DNA of 64,000 nucleotides from an uncultured Rhizobiaceae group bacterium. Lineage in GTDB: Bacteria; Pseudomonadota; Alphaproteobacteria; Rhizobiales; Rhizobiaceae. The stretch lies in contig CALHCF010000003.1 in the NCBI GenBank assembly GCA_937930635.1, positions 310,001 to 374,000 on the forward strand, in the 5' to 3' direction. This document shows, in pieces, positions 8,509 through 18,012 of the stretch. The notes under the pieces were generated by a model, which ran no database searches, was not told the origin of the DNA, and was given only the letters and a program-made list of their open reading frames with translations. A program made the position numbers and the translations under genes. Numbering within the stretch: position 1 is the first letter of the stretch; each line of letters starts with the position of its first letter.

Positions 8509-8556
8509 CATCGTGTGGATCGTCTGTTCATCCACATGAATTTGGAAGACCAGCTC

Positions 8557-9252
8557 ATGAAACAGAAGATTATTCAGCCCCCCGTTTTTGACCGGCGTAA
8601 TATGTTGATCGGCGGAGCGAGTCTTTCAGCGCTTGCACTATCCGGGTGCGGTGTTCCGGGCCTGCGCAACAGGGTTGATGGCGACTCTTTGTTTTCCGGC
8701 AGGCAGAATTACACAAAAGTCTATGGCGCCCTTCCCAATGAGCAGTTCCCCCTGCCAGCAGTCAAACTATCGCAGGTCAACCGACGTTTTTTGAGACGGC
8801 GGGTCAAAAACCGCACAGGCGAAGCCCCAGGAACCGTCGTTGTCGATATCAACAATTACTTTCTCTTCTGGACAGAAGAAGGCGGCACCGCCATGCGCTA
8901 TGGCGTTGGCCTTGGACGCGCAGGGTTTGAATGGTCAGGTCGTGGTAAAATTCGCTGGAAACAGGAATGGCCGAAATGGACCCCACCCGCAGAAATGATT
9001 GCGCGTGAACCTGAACTGGCAAAATGGAGCGCCGATAATGGCGGCATGCCGCCGGGGTTGAAAAACCCGTTGGGTGCGCGTGCCCTTTATATTTTTCAGG
9101 GTAATGTCGACACTCTCTACCGTCTGCACGGCACGCTGGAAACCTGGAGCATCGGCAAAGCCGTTTCCAGTGGCTGTGTCCGGCTGCTCAACCATGATGT
9201 AATCGATCTATATGATCGTGTCCCCAGTGGTTCACGCATCGTCGTACAATAA
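8557..9252 (+). CDS. L,D-transpeptidase (YkuD/ErfK family) lipoprotein
   Basis: Periplasmic peptidoglycan cross-linking or protein-anchoring enzyme, 231 residues from the ATG that follows GGAAG. The N-terminus has a twin-arginine-like FDRRNML, a hydrophobic stretch and a lipobox ALSGC (Cys31), so export as a lipoprotein is likely. The YkuD catalytic signature is intact: the His in YRLHGT and the nucleophile in SSGCVRLLNHD near the C-terminus. The upstream GTG and ATG at 8515 and 8536 are alternative starts but have weaker ribosome sites. Its role among the several L,D-transpeptidases usual in alphaproteobacteria cannot be assigned. Confidence 0.9.
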   Translation: MKQKIIQPPVFDRRNMLIGGASLSALALSGCGVPGLRNRVDGDSLFSGRQNYTKVYGALPNEQFPLPAVKLSQVNRRFLRRRVKNRTGEAPGTVVVDINNYFLFWTEEGGTAMRYGVGLGRAGFEWSGRGKIRWKQEWPKWTPPAEMIAREPELAKWSADNGGMPPGLKNPLGARALYIFQGNVDTLYRLHGTLETWSIGKAVSSGCVRLLNHDVIDLYDRVPSGSRIVVQ

Positions 9253-9319
9253 GACCCGCTCTCTTTTCACGCCGCAAAAATCATCTTTGAGATGAAAATT
9301 CATTTTGGACTCGCAATGA

Positions 9320-9334
9320 GAACAAAATAGGAAC
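9320..9334. promoter_or_regulatory. LexA (SOS) box upstream of imuA
   Basis: GAAC-AAAATAG-GAAC is an exact copy, on the complementary strand, of the alphaproteobacterial LexA site GTTC-N7-GTTC. It lies 36 bases before the imuA ATG, in the right place to overlap the promoter, so the imuA-imuB-dnaE2 operon should be induced by DNA damage. Confidence 0.85.
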
Positions 9335-9369
9335 ATAATCCCTTTCCGTTAAATTTGGAAAGGATTGAT

Positions 9370-10236
9370 ATGAGGAAAAGTGCTGGCTTTTCTTTAAGCG
9401 CCCTGAAGGCTTTTATGGCGCAATCCGGGCGCGGAGCCTCACTTGCAGAACCGGCAGCGAATGACAGCCACCATGCTTCCGATCTCTGGCAGACAGGTCT
9501 TGCTGCCATCGATATGCACCTACCCGCTGCGGGGCTCGACCGGTATGCGGTCCATGAGGTGGAACCGTTTTCTACCCGCCACATGCAGGCTGCATCGCTC
9601 TTTACCCTTGGCCTGCTCGCCCGGCTGAGAGGAACACAACCTGTCTTATGGTGTCACACCAGCAGCCATATTCGTGAATACGGACGCCCTTATGCTTTTG
9701 GGCTGGAACGGTTTGGCTTTGACCCCGCACAGCTTGTACTCGGCGACGTTGGCCCTGACCGAAACCTGCCTTTTGCCCTTGAAGAAGCGCTAAAAACAAC
9801 AGGTATCACCGCCGTTGTTGGAGAGGGTTTCCGTCCGGATTTCACTCTGTCACGGCGTCTTTCGCTTCTTGCCCGGCGGGTAAAATGCCCCTGCATTCTG
9901 CTCAGCCCGCCGGACGGCCAGCACGGTTCTGCTGCACTGACCCGCTGGCGCGTTGCCGCAGAACCCGGCCCCAAAGATGCCAACGATCCCAAGGGACCTG
10001 GTCTGACAAGCTGGCGAGTTGCTCTCACCCGCACGCGGGGCGGCATTCCTTTGCCGGCAATCGATACCGTTTTGCCCTTATCAACCACCCCTTACCCCTG
10101 GAGAATTACATGGGATGAAGAGACGAATTGTTTCACTGAGGCTGCCCCTGTTTCCCGTCGAACGCTTCATGAACCGCGAGAAACAAGCCGCCCAGACCGC
10201 ACAAACCCGTCCATTTTGGGAAGAGCAACAGGCTGA
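9370..10236 (+). CDS. imuA: Mutagenesis accessory protein ImuA
   Basis: RecA/SulA-related accessory factor of the DnaE2 translesion synthesis pathway. The 288-residue frame starts at an ATG after GGAAAGGATTGAT. The central part (GLAAIDMHLPAAGLDRYAVHEV, then PVLWCHTSSHIREYGRPYAFGL) fits the ImuA fold, and the late RWRVAAEPG and SWRVALTRTRGG segments are typical of its C-terminus. It is first in the operon imuA-imuB-dnaE2, follows a perfect SOS box, and overlaps imuB by about 120 bases in another frame. This gene order is characteristic and supports the call. Confidence 0.9.
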   Translation: MRKSAGFSLSALKAFMAQSGRGASLAEPAANDSHHASDLWQTGLAAIDMHLPAAGLDRYAVHEVEPFSTRHMQAASLFTLGLLARLRGTQPVLWCHTSSHIREYGRPYAFGLERFGFDPAQLVLGDVGPDRNLPFALEEALKTTGITAVVGEGFRPDFTLSRRLSLLARRVKCPCILLSPPDGQHGSAALTRWRVAAEPGPKDANDPKGPGLTSWRVALTRTRGGIPLPAIDTVLPLSTTPYPWRITWDEETNCFTEAAPVSRRTLHEPRETSRPDRTNPSILGRATG

Positions 10237-11848
10237 ACAGGTCGTTTGCACAGGGCCGCTTGTTCTTGTTGAACAGGGAGCCAAGGGCGTACGTATTTAT
10301 GCTGCAGGCACACAAGCCATGGAAGCAGGTATCTGGCCTGACCAAAAACTGGCTGACGCCCGTTCCATCCGCCCGGACCTGCGTGTCGTTGCCTGTGACA
10401 TTCAGGCCGACAGCCATGAGCTTGAAGCACTGGCCCGCTGGATGATGCGCTATTCGCCAGTTGTTGCGCTTAACGGAAATGACAGTCTGCTTCTTGATAT
10501 CGCGGGCTGTGACCATCTCTTTGGCGGAGAAGCCGGATTGATCCACGACATGTTGAAAAAGCTGGATGAATTAGGCTTTTCGCCGCGTATTGGCCTTGCC
10601 GATACCGTGGGGGCTGCCATCGCGCTTTCCCATTGCGCGCCCGATCAGGCAACCATCCTGCCTGCCGGTTCCCGGAACTATGACGCCGCCTGTACCACGC
10701 TTGATGCTTTGCCTGTTGATGCCCTGCGGCTGGACATGGAGCAAATCATCATGTTGCGGCGATTGGGGCTGAAAAAGATAGGCGACCTGCGCACCATCCC
10801 TCGCGTGGCACTGGAACGGCGCTTTCGCGAAAAGGATGCAGGCAAAACCGCACGTAAGCGTTCACACGAAACTGCACGCTCCGTACAGATGCGGCTTGAT
10901 CAGCTTAGTGGCGAATTGCGGGAGCCGTTAATCCCGCTTGTTCCTGCGGCCCGGTTTCGCGCTGTGATGAACTGTCCTTATCCAGCTGTTGATTTTGTTG
11001 CGGTTGGCCATGCCCTTGACTGGCTGTTGCCCAAACTTTCCACACAGCTTGAAAAAGCACGTTCAGGTGCACGGCATTTCCGTCTGACAGGCTATCGCGG
11101 TGATGGCGAAACGCGTTTTGTGGATGTGCGGCTTTCCATGCCGACCCGTAACAGACATAAAATCAGCCGGTTGTTTACCGACCGGTTAGAGCAGATCGAT
11201 TGCGGTTTCGGCATCGACCTTTTCACACTGGAAGCCTTTGGCATTACCCCAATCGATGCTTTGCAATACGACAGTCAGGCGGCGGCACGAGACCCAAACG
11301 AATCCGTCTCACTTGCCAATTTTGCCGATACGCTTGCCAACCGGATAGGCCGTAATGTTGTTTACCGTCTTGCTCCGGTAACCAGCCATGTTCCGGAACG
11401 GGCACAGCGCCGGGCCTGTATTGCCACCGCCGTTGACTGGAAAAGCTGGCAAGAGGCCAAACCCGTCTGGGCACCGCGCCCTACCCGCCTGTTCGACAGA
11501 CCGGAAGAAGCTCTGGTTACCGCCGAACTGCCGGATGGACCACCGCTACAATTCGTCTGGCGCCGCGTCTTGCGCAAGATCATTCGGGCCCGCGGGCCGG
11601 AACGCATTCTGCCGGAGTGGTGGCACGATGGATTGCGCGAAAATACCGGTGCGCAGATACGCGACTATTACGATGTTGAGGACGAAGAAGGCATTCGCTA
11701 CTGGATTTACCGGGCCGGATTTGCCGCAGGTGACAAGAACACAACCCCGCCTGCTGAAGAATCAGACATCGCTGCTTTAGCGGTACAGACCATCACGTCT
11801 GCAAAACATACGACATTTTCCAACTGGTATGTTCAGGGGCTTTTTTGA
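10115..11848 (+). CDS. imuB: Y-family polymerase-like protein ImuB
   Basis: ImuB has the Y-family DNA polymerase fold but works as a catalytically inactive hub that links DnaE2 and the sliding clamp. In this 577-residue protein the first polymerase motif reads PLVLVEQGAKGVRIYAAG, lacking the acidic pair of active DinB. The second (NGNDSLLLDIAGCDHLFGGE) keeps palm-domain character. The start MKRRIVSLRLPLFPVERF matches the usual ImuB N-terminus and lies inside the end of imuA. The C-terminal part (YWIYRAGF) is conserved in ImuB. The stop overlaps the dnaE2 start (TGATG). Confidence 0.9.
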   Translation: MKRRIVSLRLPLFPVERFMNREKQAAQTAQTRPFWEEQQAEQVVCTGPLVLVEQGAKGVRIYAAGTQAMEAGIWPDQKLADARSIRPDLRVVACDIQADSHELEALARWMMRYSPVVALNGNDSLLLDIAGCDHLFGGEAGLIHDMLKKLDELGFSPRIGLADTVGAAIALSHCAPDQATILPAGSRNYDAACTTLDALPVDALRLDMEQIIMLRRLGLKKIGDLRTIPRVALERRFREKDAGKTARKRSHETARSVQMRLDQLSGELREPLIPLVPAARFRAVMNCPYPAVDFVAVGHALDWLLPKLSTQLEKARSGARHFRLTGYRGDGETRFVDVRLSMPTRNRHKISRLFTDRLEQIDCGFGIDLFTLEAFGITPIDALQYDSQAAARDPNESVSLANFADTLANRIGRNVVYRLAPVTSHVPERAQRRACIATAVDWKSWQEAKPVWAPRPTRLFDRPEEALVTAELPDGPPLQFVWRRVLRKIIRARGPERILPEWWHDGLRENTGAQIRDYYDVEDEEGIRYWIYRAGFAAGDKNTTPPAEESDIAALAVQTITSAKHTTFSNWYVQGLF

Positions 11849-14800
11849 TGTCCCGCCCTCGCGAAAACCCACCTATTCCCCTCAAGCGCCCTCCCGGTAC
11901 CAGGCGGATATCACGCAGCAAGAAAACCCATTCCCCCTCCTATGCCGAATTGCAATGTGTCTCCAACTTTTCATTTCTGCACGGTGCATCACACCCCGGC
12001 GAAATGGTTATACAAGCCAAGGCACTGGGTCACACCGCCATCGGCATTGCCGACAGGAACACGCTGGCAGGTGTTGTCCGCGCCCATGCGCAGGCCAAAA
12101 AAGAAGGGATACAGTTACTCGTCGGTGCTCGTATTGAGCTAATCGAAGGCCTGTCCTGCCTGCTCTACCCCACCGATCGCGCTGCCTACGGACGGTTATG
12201 CAAACTACTCTCCAACGGCAAGCGCGCCGCCTCCAAGGGCGAATGCCATATTGCCCTGTCTGATCTTGCCGCTGCAGTTGAAGGTCAGGCCATCATTCTA
12301 TTGCCACCCCTCCAATGGGAAGAGAGCAGCAACGCCTTTTTCGATATGGCCAACCGGCTGAAAGCTCAAAACCCGGCAGGTCTGTGGGTTGCGCTCAGTT
12401 ATCTCTACCGGGGTGATGATCGCCGCCGGATGCGCATGATCGCAACAGCCGCACAGAAACTCGCCTTGCCTCTCATCGCCACCAATGATGTTCTCTATCA
12501 CAGCTTCGAACGCCGCCCGCTGCAAGATGTCGTAACCTGCATCCGTGAAGGATGTTTCATAGAGAACGCCGGTTTCCGGCTTGAAGCCAATGCCGAACGC
12601 CATCTCAAACCACCTGACGAAATGGCCCGTTTGTTTATAGACTGGCCACAGGCACTGGCAGCGACACAGGATGTGGTTGCGCTTTGCACATTCAGCCTTG
12701 ATGAACTGCGCTATAATTATCCAAGCGAGCCGGTTCCTCCTGGCTTCACAGCTCAGGAACATCTCGAAAATCTTGTCTGGAAAGGAGTGGGCGAACGCCT
12801 GCCCTCTGACTCAAAAGAAACCAAAGCCGTTCACCGGACCGTCCGCAAGGAACTCTCCCTGGTCGAGGAACTTGGCTATGCCCATTATTTTCTCACAGTT
12901 CACGATATCGTCGCCTGGGCACGAAACGAAGGCATATTGTGCCAGGGTCGCGGGTCGGCAGCCAACTCGGCCATTTGCTTTTATCTTGGCATCACGGCGG
13001 TAAATCCGGCCAAAAGCTCTTTGTTATTTGAGCGTTTTCTTTCAAAGGAACGCAAGGAACCACCCGATATTGATGTCGACTTCGAACACGAGCGGCGCGA
13101 AGAGGTGATGCAATATGTCTACCGGCGCTATGGTCGCCATCGTGCCGCCATCGCAGCAACCGTCATCACCTACCGTCCGCGTTCTGCCGTTCGCGAAGTC
13201 GGCAAAGTCATGGGGCTTTCAGAAGATGTAACATCTGCTCTCGCCTCAACCGTCTGGGGTTCATGGGGCAGCGAAATTCCCGAAACACAGATCAAAGAAG
13301 CCGGTCTCGATATAACCGACCCCCTGCTGAAAACCACCATTGGCCTGACCCAGCAATTACTCGGCTTCCCCCGCCACCTGTCGCAGCATGTGGGAGGTTA
13401 CGTTCTCACCGAAGACCCGTTGGAAGAACTGGTTCCCATCGGAAATGCTGCCATGGAAGACCGCACATTCATTGAGTGGGACAAGGACGATATCGACGAA
13501 CTGGGAATCATGAAAGTCGATGTGCTGGCTCTGGGCATGCTGACCTGTATTGCGAAATGCTTTGCCATGATCGCAAAGCATTATGGACAGCACCTCACCC
13601 TGGCAGACCTTAATCAGGAAGACCCGGTCGTCTATGAAATGCTGCAAAGGGCAGACGCTATTGGCGTTTTTCAGGTAGAGAGCCGGGCGCAGATGAACAT
13701 GCTGCCGCGCCTCAAGCCTGCAAGATTTTACGATCTTGTCATTGAAGTCGCCATTGTCCGCCCCGGACCCATCCAGGGTGATATGGTGCACCCCTATCTG
13801 CGGCGGCGCGATGGTATCGAGAAAGAAGATTACCCTTCGCCCGCCCCTGAACACGGCCCCGCAGACGAATTAGAGCAGATCCTCAGCCGCACCCTTGGCG
13901 TGCCGCTGTTCCAGGAACAGGCCATGCAGATTGCCATTGATGCTGCAAAATTCAGCGCCGATGAGGCCAATCAATTGCGCCGTGCCATGGCCACTTTCCG
14001 CAATGTGGGAACCATCCATCTGCTGGAAGAAAAGATGGTCAGTCAGATGATTGAACGTGGTTATGACCCGACCTTCGCAAAAAACTGTTTTGAACAGATC
14101 AAGGGCTTTGGCTCCTACGGCTTTCCAGAAAGCCATGCCGCAAGCTTTGCTCAGCTTGTTTATGTCTCTTCCTGGATCAAATGTTATTTCCCCGACATCT
14201 TCTGTGCCGGTTTGTTGAATTCTCAACCCATGGGCTTCTATGCCCCTGCCCAGATTGTCCGCGATGCTCGCGAACATGGCATCGTGGTGCTGCCGGTGGA
14301 TATTAACAGAAGCGACTGGGACAATATTCTGGAAACGGAGTGTGAGGATGGGCGTTTTTCAGTTCGCCTGGGATTTCGTCAGGTGAGCGGCCTGAAGAAA
14401 GAGGAGATGGAAACATTCATGCAGCGGCGCAAGGAATATTTCACCACGCCCGATCAGGCGCGGGTTGCGACCGGCCTGTCACTCCCTGCCCTTGAAAAAC
14501 TTGCTGCCGCCGACGCCTTCCGCTCCATGGGTCTTGACCGGCGACAGGCCCTGTGGGCCATCCGTGGTATGGTCAGCGATATACAACTCCCTCTGTTCAC
14601 GGCCTCTCAGACAAGCACACTTGGCAAAGACCCGAAGGTCGCCCTGCCGGTCATGGGGTTGAACGAGCATGTAGTTGCCGATTATCAGACCCACCGCCTG
14701 TCTTTGAAAGCCCATCCCATGGCGTTGCTCCGCTCACATTTTGAGCGGGGTGTCGGCAGCAATAGACGCACGTTAAAGGCTGAAGAACTTTTCTCCACCC

Positions 14801-15384
14801 GCCAGAATCGCTGGGTCACTGTTGCAGGCGTTGTTCTGGTGCGGCAAAGACCAGGCACAGCCAAAGGCGTTGTATTTATCACGCTCGAAGATGAAACCGG
14901 CACCGTCAACATCGTGGTGTGGCGCAAGCTGATGGAACGCTACCGCCGGGTCATCATGGCCGCGCGTTTAATGGCCGTTCGCGGCAAGGTGCAGCGGGAA
15001 GGCGAAGTTATTCACGTTGTTGCCCATGAATTAATCGACTGCACTGATGACCTCAACAATCTGTCCGACGACGAGTTCGAAACAACTTATGCCAATGCCG
15101 ATCATGTAAAATCACCTCTGCCTGACAGCGGATTGAAAAAGAGACCTCATGAACGCCACCAGACAACCTCACCCCCTTTACAAATTCCGCTGGCACGCGC
15201 CGATGAAGTGGTCAAACCGCAGATAGAACGTAAGGGCTGGCCCATTGATCTTCCCGATGCAGAGAAGCCAGACACCCGCTTCTTCAAAATACCGCGCCCT
15301 CAAACCCAGCCGTTGCGCAAGGCTGTCCGCGGTCGTCATCCCCGTAATGTGACCATCATTCCAAAAAGCCGGGATTTCCACTGA
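11848..15384 (+). CDS. dnaE2: Error-prone DNA polymerase III alpha subunit DnaE2
   Basis: Damage-inducible C-family polymerase (1178 residues) that carries out translesion synthesis with ImuA and ImuB. It begins with a PHP domain (QCVSNFSFLHGASHPGEM, about residues 32-49). The polymerase palm has the aspartate triad in DIDVDFEHERR (Asp407, Asp409, Asp411). A helix-hairpin-helix segment follows, and an OB-fold lies near residues 985-1070 (VTVAGVVLVRQRPGTAKGVV). The tail QPLRKAVRGRHPRNVTIIPKSRDFH-like end, read in parts, is conserved in DnaE2 rather than DnaE1. It is translationally coupled to imuB and is the last gene of the SOS operon. Confidence 0.94.
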   Translation: MSRPRENPPIPLKRPPGTRRISRSKKTHSPSYAELQCVSNFSFLHGASHPGEMVIQAKALGHTAIGIADRNTLAGVVRAHAQAKKEGIQLLVGARIELIEGLSCLLYPTDRAAYGRLCKLLSNGKRAASKGECHIALSDLAAAVEGQAIILLPPLQWEESSNAFFDMANRLKAQNPAGLWVALSYLYRGDDRRRMRMIATAAQKLALPLIATNDVLYHSFERRPLQDVVTCIREGCFIENAGFRLEANAERHLKPPDEMARLFIDWPQALAATQDVVALCTFSLDELRYNYPSEPVPPGFTAQEHLENLVWKGVGERLPSDSKETKAVHRTVRKELSLVEELGYAHYFLTVHDIVAWARNEGILCQGRGSAANSAICFYLGITAVNPAKSSLLFERFLSKERKEPPDIDVDFEHERREEVMQYVYRRYGRHRAAIAATVITYRPRSAVREVGKVMGLSEDVTSALASTVWGSWGSEIPETQIKEAGLDITDPLLKTTIGLTQQLLGFPRHLSQHVGGYVLTEDPLEELVPIGNAAMEDRTFIEWDKDDIDELGIMKVDVLALGMLTCIAKCFAMIAKHYGQHLTLADLNQEDPVVYEMLQRADAIGVFQVESRAQMNMLPRLKPARFYDLVIEVAIVRPGPIQGDMVHPYLRRRDGIEKEDYPSPAPEHGPADELEQILSRTLGVPLFQEQAMQIAIDAAKFSADEANQLRRAMATFRNVGTIHLLEEKMVSQMIERGYDPTFAKNCFEQIKGFGSYGFPESHAASFAQLVYVSSWIKCYFPDIFCAGLLNSQPMGFYAPAQIVRDAREHGIVVLPVDINRSDWDNILETECEDGRFSVRLGFRQVSGLKKEEMETFMQRRKEYFTTPDQARVATGLSLPALEKLAAADAFRSMGLDRRQALWAIRGMVSDIQLPLFTASQTSTLGKDPKVALPVMGLNEHVVADYQTHRLSLKAHPMALLRSHFERGVGSNRRTLKAEELFSTRQNRWVTVAGVVLVRQRPGTAKGVVFITLEDETGTVNIVVWRKLMERYRRVIMAARLMAVRGKVQREGEVIHVVAHELIDCTDDLNNLSDDEFETTYANADHVKSPLPDSGLKKRPHERHQTTSPPLQIPLARADEVVKPQIERKGWPIDLPDAEKPDTRFFKIPRPQTQPLRKAVRGRHPRNVTIIPKSRDFH

Positions 15385-15450
15385 TACCACCCCCACCCCG
15401 CCTAAACTCTGCTAAGCTTGAAGACCTATCGATAAATTCCGGAATTCTTC

Positions 15451-16002
15451 ATGCCCTTTGATCATCCTTTCTATTTCCTGCGCCATGGCGAAACATCATG
15501 GAACAGGGAGCGAAAAACTCAGGGCCAATCGAACTCACAACTCAATGAAACCGGACGCGAACAGGCACGCCGCGCAGGGGAAATTCTTAAAACCGCCCCC
15601 ATTGCCCACATCGTATCAAGCCCCCTCGACCGGACACGTCATACGGCAGAAGCCGTGGCGCATCACCACAATGTGGACCTCATATTCGATGACGGACTGA
15701 TGGAATGTCATCTGGGTGACATGCAGGGCCAGCCGCACGGCCCCTGGCTCAACGACTACTGGACATCGGACTTTGACCCGCCCAACGGCGAGATCTTTAG
15801 TGAATTCGCCAACCGGGTATGGGCCGCCATGGCCCGCGCAGTCGCACTGGGACCGGATACGCTGATTGTTGCCCATGGTGGCCTGTGGATCGCCGCCCAT
15901 GAATTTGTCAAAATCAAACCGGCCCTGATGCCCATGCCCAACGCTCTTCCGATCCACGTAGTGCCGGGAAAAGGTGAATGGAAGCAGCAGGTTTTGAGTT
16001 GA
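15451..16002 (+). CDS. Histidine phosphatase family protein
   Basis: A 183-residue protein of the phosphoglycerate-mutase-like phosphatases. The phospho-acceptor motif FLRHGETSWNRE is at residues 8-19, with the SSPLDRTRHTAE arginine region near 56-67 and the second catalytic histidine in IVAHGGLW near residue 140. Substrates for this branch range from phosphosugars to phosphoproteins and cobalamin intermediates and cannot be deduced here. It starts 66 bases after dnaE2 and may be read through from that operon. It is convergent, stop to stop, with the NADP-dependent oxidoreductase. Confidence 0.85.
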   Translation: MPFDHPFYFLRHGETSWNRERKTQGQSNSQLNETGREQARRAGEILKTAPIAHIVSSPLDRTRHTAEAVAHHHNVDLIFDDGLMECHLGDMQGQPHGPWLNDYWTSDFDPPNGEIFSEFANRVWAAMARAVALGPDTLIVAHGGLWIAAHEFVKIKPALMPMPNALPIHVVPGKGEWKQQVLS

Positions 16003-17061
16003 TCAACCGTGTGTTGGATCAGGCGAAACCGCCACCAGTTGTTTGCCAAAGTTCCCGCCCCGCAACAGGTTGATAAACGCTTCGGGCGCTGACTCCAGCC
16101 CTTCCGATACCGTTTCACGATATTTGACCCGGCCTTCGCGAATATGGGCGGAGACTTCTTTTTGAAAATCGCCGAACCGGTCATAATGGTCCGTGATAAT
16201 AAACCCGCGAACACTCAGCCGGTTCACCAGAATGGTGCGCCAAATGCGCGGCAACAGGTTGGGGCCTTCCACAACGCCTGCTCCAAGCCCTCCCGAATTG
16301 TACCACGAAATCATCCCACAAATTGGAATACGACCAAAGACATTCATCAGCGGCACAACAGCATCAAGGGTCTTGCCGCCGACATTTTCAAAATAGATAT
16401 CAACACCATCAGGGCACGTCGCCGCGAGTTCATTGCGCAATACACTCGCATCACCAGCCGCACGATGGTCGAGACATGCATCAAAACCCAACTCATCAAC
16501 AGCATAGGCACATTTATCTGCACCACCTGCAACACCAACGACCCGCAGACCATAAATCTTGCCCAACTGCCCAACAAGCGACCCCACCGCACCTGTCGCC
16601 GCGGAAACCACCAGTGTTTCCCCTTCCTTCGGGCGACCATGATCATTCAGGCCCACAAAGGCCGTAATACCGGGCATGCCCAGAACCCCAACAGCGGTTG
16701 ACAATGGTGCCTGTGCCGGGTCCAGCTTGCGAGACCCCACCCCGTCCACCACAGCATGAGTTTGCCAGCCGAACCGCCCATCAATAAAATCTCCAACTGC
16801 AAATTTTGAGTTGTTAGAAGCAATGACTTCACCAACGCAGCCCGCTTCCATAGGATCGCCAATTCCCACAGAAGCTGCATAGGATTTGCTGTCATCCATT
16901 CGCCCCCGCATATACGGGTCGAGTGACAACCAGATAACCCGAACAAGAACCTCGCCTTCCCCCGGTGTGGGAACAGGCACGCTTTCAAGTCTGAAATCAG
17001 ATGGCTTGGGTTCTCCCTGAGGTCGGGCAGCCAGCACCACGCGTTGCATCATATCGGACAT
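16003..17061 (-). CDS. NADP-dependent medium-chain oxidoreductase (CurA/YncB-like)
   Basis: Zinc-independent medium-chain dehydrogenase/reductase of the leukotriene B4 12-hydroxydehydrogenase / CurA group, which reduces activated carbon-carbon double bonds using NADPH. The 352-residue protein has the group's N-terminal SLDPYMRGRM segment and the nucleotide-binding SAATGAVGSLVGQLGKI near residues 154-170. It also has the IPICGMISWYNSGG segment near 250. It starts after CAGGAACAG. The promoter region shared with the divergent membrane-protein gene has a notable inverted repeat. The physiological substrate is unknown. Confidence 0.9.
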   Translation of the reverse strand: MSDMMQRVVLAARPQGEPKPSDFRLESVPVPTPGEGEVLVRVIWLSLDPYMRGRMDDSKSYAASVGIGDPMEAGCVGEVIASNNSKFAVGDFIDGRFGWQTHAVVDGVGSRKLDPAQAPLSTAVGVLGMPGITAFVGLNDHGRPKEGETLVVSAATGAVGSLVGQLGKIYGLRVVGVAGGADKCAYAVDELGFDACLDHRAAGDASVLRNELAATCPDGVDIYFENVGGKTLDAVVPLMNVFGRIPICGMISWYNSGGLGAGVVEGPNLLPRIWRTILVNRLSVRGFIITDHYDRFGDFQKEVSAHIREGRVKYRETVSEGLESAPEAFINLLRGGNFGKQLVAVSPDPTHG

Positions 17062-17118
17062 GTTCTCTGTTCCTGTTTTAAACCATCAACTTTTCCTATT
17101 GTCGGCAGAAGCACATGG

Positions 17119-17157
17119 GGTTGTCGAGTACGCCAATGATTTTTCATTGGAACAACC
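17119..17157. promoter_or_regulatory. Nested inverted repeat in a divergent promoter region
   Basis: CCAATGA-TTTT-TCATTGG is a perfect seven-base stem with a four-base loop, flanked outside by GGTTGT and ACAACC, which are also complementary. It sits between the reductase gene and the divergent membrane-protein gene. It may be an operator or a structured leader; no run of T marks it as a terminator. Confidence 0.45.
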
Positions 17158-17242
17158 GCAGTTTTCCAACTCAGTTCAGGGTGGCTTCCATATCTGGTCG
17201 GATTAGCTAGAGTTTGGGAAACAGCCATCTTTTGGAACTCAA

Positions 17243-17719
17243 ATGCCGTCTCAAAACCGTCTCAATCTCGCCCTTTTGATTATCCGCCTTGGCGCAGGAG
17301 CATTTCTTGTAGTCTGGGCATCATTGAAATTCCTGCGCCCCGAATGGATGGTCAATGTCTTTCGCGGCACCTATCAGCAGGCCTGGGTCACTCAGGACCA
17401 TGCCTTCATTGTTGGCGCTCTTCAGATGCTTGTGGTGATTATCTTTATTTTGGGGCTTTGGCGCACACTTACTTACGCCTTCATTACAGTCATGCACGCA
17501 ACAGGCGTGTTGGGTACATTGCTGAGTGGCAGCCTTTTGTTCAAAGGCGGTTTGAAAAAAGCTCTTTCAACAGGCGTTTTCGAAATCGGTTATACGGGGT
17601 TTCCCGCCAATCTGCTTTGGACATCAGTTGCCACACTGGCAGCGCTCGTTGCACTCTTCCTCCTGCGACATCATGATGGCTGGACCATCGACGGCTTACG
17701 AAAGCGCAAAAGCTCATGA
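17243..17719 (+). CDS. DoxX-like integral membrane protein
   Basis: A 158-residue protein with four hydrophobic segments. The first (LALLIIRLGAGAFLVVWASL, residues 9-28) followed by KFLRPEWM resembles DoxX/DoxD-type proteins, which are often linked with quinone or redox homeostasis. No catalytic residues can be named. Its last four bases overlap the start of the next gene, a small monooxygenase-fold protein, so the two are translationally coupled and likely function together. Assignment to DoxX is by pattern only. Confidence 0.65.
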   Translation: MPSQNRLNLALLIIRLGAGAFLVVWASLKFLRPEWMVNVFRGTYQQAWVTQDHAFIVGALQMLVVIIFILGLWRTLTYAFITVMHATGVLGTLLSGSLLFKGGLKKALSTGVFEIGYTGFPANLLWTSVATLAALVALFLLRHHDGWTIDGLRKRKSS

Positions 17720-18012
17720 TCTATCTGATTGCCACCCTGACAATAAAACCCGGTTCCCTCAATGCAATCCGTGAAGCTGTCATGCCTTGCATTGAGGGTA
17801 CAAGGAATGAGCCAGGCAATATCCTGTACGACCTTCATCAATCGCAAACCGATGAGAACACACTGGTTTTCGTGGAAAAGTGGAAGGATCGCGCCGCGCT
17901 GGACAATCATTTTACCGAGCCGCACTTTCTTGCATGGCGCGAGGCGGGCTCTCAATATTTCCTCAGCCGCACCATTGAAATCATTGATCCGAAAAACGTG
18001 GAAGAACTGTAA
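17716..18012 (+). CDS. Antibiotic biosynthesis monooxygenase (YgiN-like) domain protein
   Basis: A 98-residue ferredoxin-like ABM-fold protein. It starts MIYLIATLTIKPGS and contains the family pattern of CIEGTRNEPGNILYDLHQS, FVEKWKDRAALDNHF and PHFLAW. Members include quinol monooxygenases and many small dimeric proteins of unknown role. The gene overlaps the DoxX-like membrane gene by four bases. Together they could take part in quinone or reactive-oxygen metabolism, which is inference from the family only. Confidence 0.85.
   Translation: MIYLIATLTIKPGSLNAIREAVMPCIEGTRNEPGNILYDLHQSQTDENTLVFVEKWKDRAALDNHFTEPHFLAWREAGSQYFLSRTIEIIDPKNVEEL

Larger units (their letters stand above)
8046..8556. 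other. Intergenic region between the TorD-like gene and the L,D-transpeptidase gene
   Basis: About 510 bases separating divergent genes. It holds a two-copy 16-base tandem repeat nearer the TorD-like gene and one very short open frame with a perfect AGGAGG site nearer the transpeptidase gene, both listed separately. No RNA gene or terminator was recognised in the remainder. Confidence 0.6.
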
